From Terebella lapidaria (taxonomy: Eukaryota > Annelida > Polychaeta > Terebellida > Terebellidae): a DNA stretch of 64,000 nucleotides. The notes under the pieces were generated by a model. The model searched no databases. It worked only from the letters and a program-made list of their open reading frames with translations, and was not told the origin of the DNA. This document shows positions 55,292 through 64,000 of this stretch, piece by piece. Position numbers and translations under genes: made by a program. Within the stretch, counting starts at the first letter, position 1. Every line of letters begins with the position of its first letter. The stretch covers positions 682,001 through 746,000 of the forward strand of contig OX424564.1 of NCBI GenBank assembly GCA_949152475.1. Reading direction: 5' to 3'.

Positions 55292-56993
55292 AATTAGCCC
55301 AAAGGCTAAGATAGGTTACCGGACAATTTTGGTTTGGCCATGGCAGCATTGGCAGGTAACAGACCTTGAGATTTACCAATCAAGGTTCGCAGTGTAAACA
55401 TATGACCTTGGGATTTACCAATCAAGGTCATCCGTATGAACTTCGATGTAACCATTACATGTATGTGTGCGGCATTTGATATTCTATATGTTGGGTGGAA
55501 TCGTTTAGGCCGCTCAGGTCAATTTACACATTCCAAGTCAGACATTTGGCACTCAAGGTCATCTGACGTCAAGTTCAAGGTCATCATTAGTTGTGCCATA
55601 TATGTCTTCCTATATGTTCATAATGCAAACAGGAGCTCTATCTGCAAGCATTTCATCTACAAAGGCAAATCTGGGCATTTTTTGACCCCAAAATGGCTGT
55701 TTTGACCTTTCAAGGTCATCCAAGGTCAAATTCAAGGTCACCACACAAGTCGCCATATATGACTTCCGATTTGAAAGTGCCAATTTCTAAGCTCTATCTT
55801 CAAGCGTTCTATGAGTACAGTCCTGACAGCTCCCATTATGAAGGAAAAAAGTGCCGAAAATTTTCTAAGTCCAAAATTTTTTTCAAAGGGTGAACATTTT
55901 TTTTTGCCTAGAAATGGCCCAAAATGGATAGTAATGTTATTTGGGGCGAAAAAATTTTTTTTCGCCGACTCGTCAAAAATTCAAAATGGCCGCCACACTG
56001 AGATCGGCGATTCAAGGGCAACAAAACTTATACACGTCGCAGAGGTATATAAGAGGAATCTTTTTAAGCAAAAATCTCAAAACTGATCAGAGAGTTTTTG
56101 AGAAAATACAGACCAGGTGCAAATTTGAGCGTTTTTCGACCCAAAAATGGCTGTTTTGACCTTTCAAGGTCATCCAAGGTCAAATTCAAGGTCACCACAC
56201 AAGTCGCCATATATGACTTCCCATTTGAAAGTGCCAATTTCTAAGCTCTATCTTCAAGCGTTCTATGAGTACAGTCCGGACAGCTCCCATGATGAAGGGA
56301 AAAAGTGCCGAAAATTTTCTAAGTCCAAAATTTTTTTCAAAGGGTGAAAATTTTTTTTTGCTCTGGAAATGGCCCAAAATGGATAGTAATGCGATCTGGG
56401 GCGAAAAAAAATTTTTTCGCCGACCCGCCAAAAATTCAAAATGGCCGCCACACGAAAACCGGCAGATTTAGGGCAACCAAACTTATACATATCACAAAGG
56501 TATATGAGGGGAATCTTTTGAAACCAAAAACTCAAAACTGATCAGACAGTTTTTGAGAAAATGGCCGTCAAAGTCCAAAATTCAGCGTTTTTCGACAAAA
56601 ACGGCCGCCATTTTGAAAAAAATGCGAAAATCAAAAAACAAAAAAATACCTCCTTCTCAAAATATTTTTAGGCATTTTTGTGCAAAATTTCAGAAAGATT
56701 CGATCGTTAACTTTAAAGATAAAAATGTTAACGCCGGACGGACGGACGGACGGACGGACGTGCGGACGAGACCTTCTTGTGTGCCTTTTACATGTTAAAT
56801 TTCCTATCTAAAATAGGCACACAACTCCCCAAAATAGGCACACAAGAAGAAATTTCCTCACAACTTATGGTTGTGTGCCTTTTCTAGTCACACAACCATA
56901 CTCTCGTCCGCCCGGACGGACGGACGGACGGACGGACGACGGACGCAACGCCATGCCAATAGGTTATCGGACCAAAGGTCCGGTAACCTAAAA
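55292..56993 (-). mobile_element. Helitron2-like family A copy (reverse orientation)
   Basis: Left end AATTAGCCCAAAGGCTAAG, right end GGTTATCGGACCAAAGGTCC with GGTAACCTAA. Two copies of the roughly 440-bp internal unit. Near the right end a 56757-56910 segment (AATAGGCACACAA, TTGTGTGCCTTTT) is inserted within the GGAC-rich subterminal repeats. It is nearly the reverse complement of 59279-60804. Confidence 0.65.
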
Positions 56994-57263
56994 AGACCGC
57001 AAACACGTTGCCATAGCCCCCTGGTGGCCGTTTTGAGAGAAATCCAATATGGCCACCAGCAAACAAAGAAAACCCCATAGCTTGGCTCCTGTTCAGACTA
57101 CACTTTATTGTAATACACTTTTCATAGGTATTTTGGGACGAGGAATCCATTTATGAAGTCCCTTACAGTTTCAAGGTCGCCAACAAGGTCAATTCATATT
57201 TAAGAGGTCAATATTAGCTGAAAAATAGGCGAAAACATGAAATGTTGAAAAATACATGCAATT

Positions 57264-57480
57264 GTGGCGATTTCGCCCACATATCGCGGCAGGCAGCCTG
57301 AGCGACGCGGAGCGGCAGGTGTCTTTGCTAAACACTAACCAGTTTTACGGTCTATTTTTGGACGCTTCAGCTCGAAGCACTCTAATCCTCTCTTGCCCAG
57401 TAAACTATAACAATGGTTTGACCTAGATCTCCTTCGTGTCTCGTGTGCTGGGATATATATACTCTGGCACCGTTTTGATT
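57264..57480 (+). repeat. LTR fragment related to the 11.8-24.2 kb element
   Basis: TTGTGGCGATTTCGCCC, CGCGGCAGG, CAGTAAACTATAACAATGG and GGGATATATATACTCTGG follow the order of the 5' part of the LTR at 11803-12020. Diverged, with a CAGCCTGAGCGAC insertion, so from another or older copy. Confidence 0.6.
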
Positions 57481-57837
57481 GTCCGGAATCTTCAAAGGCA
57501 CTTTACACCTTAATAATTCACCTTCCCCTATTATCGCCCACTGCATGCCGAATGATTGTCTCTGACGATTAACTTCGCGCTTCAAATAAAGCATCAAACT
57601 GTTATTTGGCTTGTATGAAACCTCACCATCCAAATATTGTCAGAAATGTCATCCTTGGTAACAGATTTCTCCATCTTCTCATTTATTTTGCTGTTTGACT
57701 GACTACCATAGAGGTTTGACTCCACTCATTATTAGGTCTATTATAATTCGCGAACTGCAAACCTATTGTAAAGTTCGGCGCCCGCTACAGGGCGCCGCTC
57801 TCTACGGTAACAACTACAACCAGGTAACAGCACCTCC

Positions 57838-58025
57838 GGATCGGATCTTACTGTGTACAGCGCTGCGCTGTACACAGTAAGATCGGATCCAGAACATGCG
57901 GAGCGGGTTCCGCACATCCGGAACGGGTCCCGCACATCCGGAACGGGCTCCGGAACGAGTCCCGCACATCCGGAACGGGACTCCGCACATCCGGAACGGG
58001 CTCCGCATATCCGGAACGGGTTCGG
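57838..58025. repeat. 53-bp palindrome followed by a 20-bp tandem repeat
   Basis: 57838-57890 is a near-perfect palindrome centred on CAGCGCTGCGCTG, with outer GATCTTACTGTGTA and TACACAGTAAGATC. From about 57900 to 58025 there follow roughly seven units of CGCACATCCGGAACGGG-type sequence. Confidence 0.75.
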
Positions 58026-58109
58026 CCGTCATACATCACAACATAACACATATCATCATCATCACCTTATCTACAACATGCACATTATACATTCGTTATG
58101 GTAATGTAG

Positions 58110-58909
58110 CCGTGTGTAGAGTCCGAGGAGCCATGGAGCGGCTCCACGGAGCACGTACACGTGGGCATGTTGCTGGCCGGTCTCGCCGAAGGCACTGTCA
58201 CAGAGATAGAACTCTGAGCCAGCCCGACGGTCTGCCAGAGTCTGTGTCACACGTCCCGGGAAGGGAGAGAACTGGCGATCCACAGGGCTTACGCCCCCGA
58301 GTCAGCAACTTGTCTCTCCCAGAGCCGTCTAGTAAGAGAGTTGTGACAATGACCGTTCGAGATTTTAGCGTGATTCGCCATTTTTTGTCCAAAAGAAGCT
58401 TTGCATCGGCAGAAACGACCTTTCAGCCCGATGTATTCATGATATAAATGGAGCTTTGTGTGGGGTATTGTTGTTTTCCGTCAAACGTGATTGGACAAAA
58501 AATGGCGCCTATCACGTCATTGTCGTAACTCTCTTACTAGACGGCTCTGGTCTCTCCCAGCCCGGGCCTCCCCATGGAAATCGTCCCCAGGGCTCTAAGA
58601 GCCCACTACTCCTGACCAGGGAACGCAAAGCTCATGGCGAGCCTTGCGTGCGTCCTGTTCACTCTCTCTCGGACAATCTCCTCGATCGAGTCGCTTCCAG
58701 TGTATATATAATACACCACAAGCTGTAGGACGCACGCGAGGTTTAATCGATCCATTGTTATAGTTTACTGGAGCGTAAATTACAATACGTCGCCGTGGCA
58801 ACGCACGCTCGAACGGAGCATGTCAAAACAAGGCCAAGTACGAAAAGGCCACATAAATGGCATTTATGTTTACAATCACCTGCCGCGTGCTTAGGGCAAA
58901 ATCGCCACA
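58110..58909 (-). repeat. Reverse-orientation LTR remnant of the Gypsy family
   Basis: Read on the minus strand from 58909 it follows the LTR at 11803 closely (ATCGCCACA end, CATTTATGTTTACAATCACC, TATATATAATACACC, CCCGGGCCTCCCCATGGAAA) with scattered substitutions, then becomes more diverged below 58300. It is interrupted by the hAT MITE at 58320-58549. No matching internal region adjoins it, so it is a solo or truncated LTR. Confidence 0.8.
58320..58549. mobile_element. hAT MITE inserted into the LTR remnant
   Basis: Ends CAGAGCCGTCTAGTAAGAGA and TCTCTTACTAGACGGCTCTG are inverted. GTCTCTCC flanks both sides (58312-58319, 58550-58557), while the uninterrupted LTR has it once. 230 bp. Confidence 0.9.
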
Positions 58910-59278
58910 CTATACTATGGAACGTTTTTCCTTGCGAGACTTGCTGCAGGAACACGGCTCAACAGGCTAAGATACTTGTAGTATGCTAAACAAAAATAAC
59001 AATAACCAATAGCTGTTCAACTCTCTTTTAAAATAAACTTCAAATGTTTATATATTAAAATTATATTGGTCCATAGTAGGCTATATAGGCCTAAAGGGAT
59101 GTTATATACTTTTTATTATTATAGGATCCATGGTAGAAACCCATAAAATGGTATTCCTGGCTCAGCCTCACATCCTCATTGATTGTGATTATGGAGAAAT
59201 CACAACGTAATCAATATACCTGTTATGCTAGTGTGATCGACTAAGGTAAGGCCTATATATGGCGTGCCGCCTGTATTT

Positions 59279-60804
59279 TTAGGTTACCGGACCTTTGGTC
59301 CGATAACCTATTGGCATGGCGTTGCGTCCGTCGTCCGTCCGTCCGTCCGTCCGTCCGTCCGGCGTTAACATTTTTATCTTTAAAGTTAACGATCGAATCT
59401 TTCTGAAATTTTGCACAAAAATGCCTAAAAATATTTTGAGAAGGAGGTATTTTTTTGTTTTTTTGATTTTCGCATTTTTTTCAAAATGGCGGCCGTTTTT
59501 GTCGAAAAACGCTCAATTTTGGACTTTGACGGCCATTTTCTCAAAAACTGTCTGATCAGTTTTGAGTTTTTGGTTTCAAAAGATTCCCCTCATATACCTC
59601 TGTGATATGTATAAGTTTGGTTGCCCTAAATCTGCCGGTTTCCGTGTGGCGGCCATTTTGAATTTTTGGCGGGTCGGCGAAAAAATTTGTTTTCGCCCCA
59701 AATCGCATTACTATCCATTTTGGGCCATTTCTAGGGCAAAAAAATTTTTTCACCCTTTGAAAAAAATTTTGGACTTAGAAAATTTTCGGCACTTTTTCCC
59801 TTCATAATGGGAGCTGTCCGGACTGTACTCATAGAACGCTTGAAGATAGAGCTTAGGAATAGGCACTTTCAAATGGGAAGTCATATATGGCGACTTGTGT
59901 GGTGACCTTGAATTTGACCTTGGATGACCTTGAAAGGTCAAAACAGCCATTTTTGGGTCGAAAAACGCTCAAATTTGCACCTGGTCTGTATTTTCTCAAA
60001 AACTCTCTGATCAGTTTTGAGATTTTTGCTTAAAAAGATTCCTCTTATATACCTCTGTGACGTGTATAAGTTTTGTTGCCCTTGAATCGCCGATCTCAGT
60101 GTGGCGGCCATTTTGAATTTTTGACAAGTCGGCGAAAAAAATTTTTTTCGCCCCAAATAACATTACTATCCATTTTGGGCCATTTCTAGGCAAAAAAATT
60201 TTTTCACCCTTTGAAAAAAATTTTGGACTTCGAAAATTTTCGGCACTTTTTTCCTTCATAATGGGAGCTGTCTGGACTGTACTCATAGAACGCTTGAAGA
60301 TAGAGCTTAGAAATTGGCACTTTCAAATGGGAAGTCATATATGGCGACTTGTGTAGTGACCTTGAATTTGATCTTGGATGACCTTGAAAGGTCAAAACAG
60401 CCATTTTGGGGTCAAAAAATGCCCAGATTTGCCTTTGTAGATGAAATGCTTGCAGATAGAGCTCATGTTTGCATTATGAACATATAGGAAGACATATATG
60501 GCACAACTAATGATGACCTTGAACTTGACGTCAGATGACCTTGAGTGCCAAATGTCTGACTTGGAATGTGTAAATTGACCTGAGCGGCCTAAACGATTCC
60601 ACCCAACATATAGAATATCAAATGCCGCACACATACATGTAATGGTTACATCGAAGTTCATACGGATGACCTTGATTGGTAAATCCCAAGGTCATATGTT
60701 TACACTGCGAACCTTGATTGGTAAATCTCAAGGTCTGTTACCTGCCAATGCTGCCATGGCCAAACCAAAATTGTCTGGTAACCTATCTTAGCCTTTGGGC
60801 TAAT
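59279..60804 (+). mobile_element. Helitron2-like family A copy
   Basis: 5' hairpin end TTAGGTTACCGGACCTTTGG, then (GTCC)n-rich sequence, two 440-bp-type units, and the 3' end TGGTAACCTATCTTAGCC with TTTGGGCTAATTT. Near-identical in reverse to 55292-56993. Confidence 0.65.
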
Positions 60805-61393
60805 TTCTCGAAATCTATTCAGACAGTTTTCCTCAAAATCATGTATAAGATTATCCTTATGTACCTTTGTGATGTGTATAATTAAGTTTTGTTGCCTTTG
60901 AATGGACTGTCTGTGAAAATTTGTCATTAACGAAAAAAATCTTTCAAGATGTAACTTGATTTCGTATTGAAGTCCATACAGAAGATGTGTTTCTATCAAC
61001 ATTTACGACATGTTTTAACATATAGATTTTAACATCAGTGTAACAATTTATATGTATTCAGCATCCCACGCAATTCACATGATTGCCGGTAAGCTACAGC
61101 ACCCTTGGTGCTATGTTTTTCTTCTGCCATTTGGTTTCCAGATCATAACTCTTGAATGCCTTTATCTATCATTCCAAAACTGTCACAACTCTTCCAAAAT
61201 ACTTTGCTACAGTCCCCTATTGTGTTTTGTTGAGATTCGAAATCCAAGATGGCCGCCAGCCATTTTGGGAAAAAAGTCGGGCAATTCCTGTCATTGTCAT
61301 AATTTGATTCAAGCAATTCCCAGGAAAAAAAAGTTTGATCCGATAGCCTATTGGCATGGCGTTGTGTCCATCGCCGTCTGTCCATCCACATTT
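60805..61393. other. Repeat-derived non-coding sequence
   Basis: 60830-61000 recurs at 62280-62470 (TCAGACAGTTTTC, TCTTTCAAGATGTAACTTGA). 61083-61115 is a family C 3' end (GCCGGTAAGCTACAGCACCC). No gene seen. Confidence 0.4.
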
Positions 61394-61575
61394 TTAGGTT
61401 ACCGGACCTTTGGTCCGATAACCTATTGCCGTGGCGTTGCGTCCGTCATCGTCGTCCGGCGTCCGTCGTGCGTCGTCCGTCAACATTCATATCTTTAAAG
61501 CTTATGATCGAATCTTCCTGAAATTTTGCACCAAAATCCTTTTAAATATTTCGAGAGGGAGGTATTTTTTAGTTT
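61394..61575 (+). mobile_element. 5' fragment of a family A copy
   Basis: Starts TTTAGGTTACCGGACCTTTG and runs into GTCCGTC-rich sequence and GAGGGAGGTATTTTTTAG, where the family C element begins. Confidence 0.55.
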
Positions 61576-62560
61576 TTAGCTTACCGGCCCTTTGGGCCGA
61601 TAAGCTATTATCGAGGTTTTTCGTCCGTCGTCCGTCCGTCGTCCGTCCGGGTCTGTAACTTTTTTTTGGCATGATGAATCTCCCCATAAATTTGTCAGAA
61701 CATACCTTAGGCCAATATCTAAAAATGTTTTTTTTATTTTTTTAATTGAATTGTTTTTGCCGATTTGGCGGCCATTTTTGACGAAAAATTGCCAGTTTTG
61801 GACTTTGGTGGCCATTTTCTCAAAAACTGTCTGATCAGTTTTGAGATTTTTGTTTCAAAACATTCCTCTCATGTACCTCTATGACATGTATAAGTTTCGT
61901 TGCCCTTGAATCGCCGGTCTGCGTGTGGCGGCCATTTTGATTTTTTGACGGGTCGGCGAAAAAAAATTTCTTGGTCTCAAATCAAGTCACTATTCGTTTT
62001 GAGCCATTTCCAGCTTTAAAAAAAAAAAATTTTTTTTTTGGCCATTGAAATTTTTTTGGGACTTAGATAATTTCACCCAATTTTTGCTTCATAATGGGAG
62101 CTATGCAGAGTAATCTCATAGAACACTTCAAGATAGAGCCTAAGTATTGGCACATTCAAATGGGAATTCATATATTGCGGTTTGAGTGGTGACCTTGAGT
62201 TTGACCTTCAATAACCTTGAAAGGTCAAAACGACCTTTCTCAAAAAAATGATGAATTTTGCCTTTGGTGTCCATTTTCTCAAAATCTATTCAGACAGTTT
62301 TCTTCAAAATCATGTATAATATAAGAATCTCCTCATGTACCTTTCTGATGTGTATAAGTTTTGTGCCTTTGAATCGACTGCCTGTGAAAATTTGTCATTA
62401 ATGAAAAAAATCTTTCAAGATGTAACTTGATTTCGTATTATAGTCCATACAGAAAATGTTTTAACATATAAATTTTAACATCAGTGTAACGATTTATATG
62501 TACTCAGTATTCTGCTGCACATGATTGCCGGTAAGCTACAGCACCCTTGGTGCTATGTTT
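61576..62560 (+). mobile_element. Helitron2-like family C element
   Basis: 5' end TTAGCTTACCGGCCCTTTGG pairs with GGGCCGATAAGCTA as a hairpin. The 3' end has GCCGGTAAGCTA followed by the hairpin AGCACCCTTGGTGCT. The interior resembles the family A 440-bp unit but is diverged. Another family C start is near 34185. Confidence 0.55.
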
Positions 62561-62566
62561 TTATTT

Positions 62567-64000
62567 TTAGGTTACCGGACCTATGGTCCGATAACCTATT
62601 GCCGTCACGTTGCGTCCGTCGTCCGTCCGTCGTCCGTCGTCCGTCCACAGCTGTATCTTTAAAGTTTACAGGCGGATTTTTCTGAAATTTTGCACAAAAA
62701 TGCCTAAAAATATTTCAAGAGGGGTTTTTTTTTTAGTTTTTTTATTTTCGCATTTTTCTCAAAATGGCGACCATTTTTGACGAAAAATGGCCAATTTTGG
62801 ACTTTGGCGGCCATTTTCTCAAAAACTGTCTGATCAGTTTTGAGATTTTTGTTTCAAAAGATTCCCCTTATGTACCTTTATGATGTGTATAAGTTTTGTT
62901 GCCCTTGAATCGCCGGTCTCCGTGTGGCGGCCATTTTGAATTTTTGACGGGTCGGCGAAAAAAATTTTTTTTGCCCCAAATCGCGTTACTATCCACTTCG
63001 GGCCATTTCTAGGCAAAAAAAAAATTTTCACCCTTTGAAAAAAATTTTGGACTTAGAAAATTTTCTTTTTTCCTTCATAATGGGAGCTGCCCGGACTGTA
63101 CTCATAGAACGCTTAAAGATAGAGCTTAGATATTGGCACTTTCAAATGGGAAGTCATATATGGCGACTTGTGTGGTGACCTTGAATTTGACCTTGGATGA
63201 CCTTGAAAGGTCAAAATAGCCATTTTTGGGTCGAAAAATGCCCAAATTTGCAGCTTTTCTGTCTTTTCTCGAAAACTGTCTGATCAGTTTTGAGATTTTC
63301 GTTTCAGAAGATTCCCCATTATGTACATTTATGATGTGTATAAGTTTTGTTGCCCTTAATCGCCGGTCTCCGTGTGGCGGCCATTTTGAATTTTTGACGG
63401 GTCGGCAAAAAAAATTTTTTTTGCCCCAAATCGCGTTACTATCCACTTCGGGCCATTTCTAGGCAAAAAAAATTTTTTACCCTTTGAAAAAAATTTTGGA
63501 CTTTGAAAATTTTCGGCACTTTTTTCCTTCATAATGGGAGCTGCCTAGACTGTACTCATAGAATGCTTGAAGATAGAGCTTAGAAATTAGCACTTTCAAA
63601 TGGGAAGTCATATATGAAGACTTGTGTGGTGACCTTGAATTTGACCTTGGATGACCTTGAAATGTCAAAACAGCCATTTTTGAGTCGAAAAATGCCCAAA
63701 TTTGCACCTTGTTTGTCTTTAATCGAAAACTGTCTGATCACTTTTGAGATTTTTATTTCAAAACATAGTAATTGGGGTTTTTGACATGATGTGTATAAAT
63801 ATGTATATAGTGTATAAAGTGCCTTGAATTGCTCAAAAGGCTAGAAATTTAGGCTGAATAGGCCCCAAATTTAATTTTTGGTCGTTTTCCTTCAAATTTA
63901 TCTGATCAGTTTTGAGATTTTTGTTATAAAACATGCTAATTGGGGTCCCTGACATTGTGTATAAAGATGGAGTGCTTTGAATTGCTTAAAAGGCCCCTTG
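62567..64000 (+). mobile_element. Helitron2-like family A copy, cut by the window end
   Basis: 5' end TTAGGTTACCGGACCTATGG, GTCCGTCGTCCG-rich subterminal region, two internal units. It is the reverse complement of much of 37640-39446, including the outermost GTCCCTGACATTGTGTATAA stretch. Confidence 0.65.

Noticed and set aside
55436..56347. Short conserved-looking ORFs in family A repeats (also 60011-60661, 37934-38449)
   Set aside because: The same peptides recur because the DNA repeats do; no start or splice context and no protein domain.

Overview
The window is nuclear DNA from an intron-rich animal, most likely a marine invertebrate (cephalochordate, hemichordate, echinoderm or mollusc; the sequence alone does not decide). 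The evidence is split genes with GT-AG introns, METTL3, TIMM17 and C22orf39-like genes, a Ty3/Gypsy LTR retrotransposon, hAT and mariner-type non-autonomous elements, and many AT-rich interspersed repeats. There are no bacterial-style operons, rRNA, tRNA or CRISPR features.

Layout. 1-1643: broken, diverged copy of the third ORF of a Ty3/Gypsy family. 2490-2900: decayed gag remnant. 3081-7311: + strand exons of a single-pass membrane protein whose cytoplasmic tail is about 26 copies of a 30-residue repeat. 7312-11802: repeats. 11803-24150: complete, young LTR retrotransposon (two 736-bp LTRs, gag, pol, and an unusual zinc-finger/coiled-coil ORF3). 24155-30295: AT-rich sequence with a possible two-exon gene (27119-27681), one hAT element and two mariner-type MITEs. 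30296-30838 (-): intronless TIMM17. 33516-49738 (+): 14-exon METTL3 gene for the m6A methyltransferase catalytic subunit. 50195-50619 (-): last two exons of a C22orf39-like gene, tail to tail with METTL3. 50691-64000: repeats, including a foldback element, inverted Helitron2-like copies and LTR remnants.

The most striking feature is in METTL3. Intron 12 holds about 60 copies of a 24-bp unit that is itself the end of exon 12 plus its 5' splice site. The unit length is divisible by 3, and exon 13 begins in the same phase, so use of any extra donor in the first block would add 8-residue repeats in frame to the methyltransferase core. A hAT-like insertion in the array supplies an in-frame stop. 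Intron 9 of the same gene also carries tandem copies of its own exon-end/donor sequence, and intron 7 carries a 54-bp array with donor-like motifs.

The mobile elements are deeply nested. METTL3 intron 1 has a Helitron2-like element interrupted by a hAT, which is interrupted by another Helitron2-like copy. Three repeat families share one terminal design: a hairpin, asymmetric terminal inverted repeats and internal tandem arrays. All exon boundaries were placed by eye from splice signals, phase and protein conservation, without transcripts.
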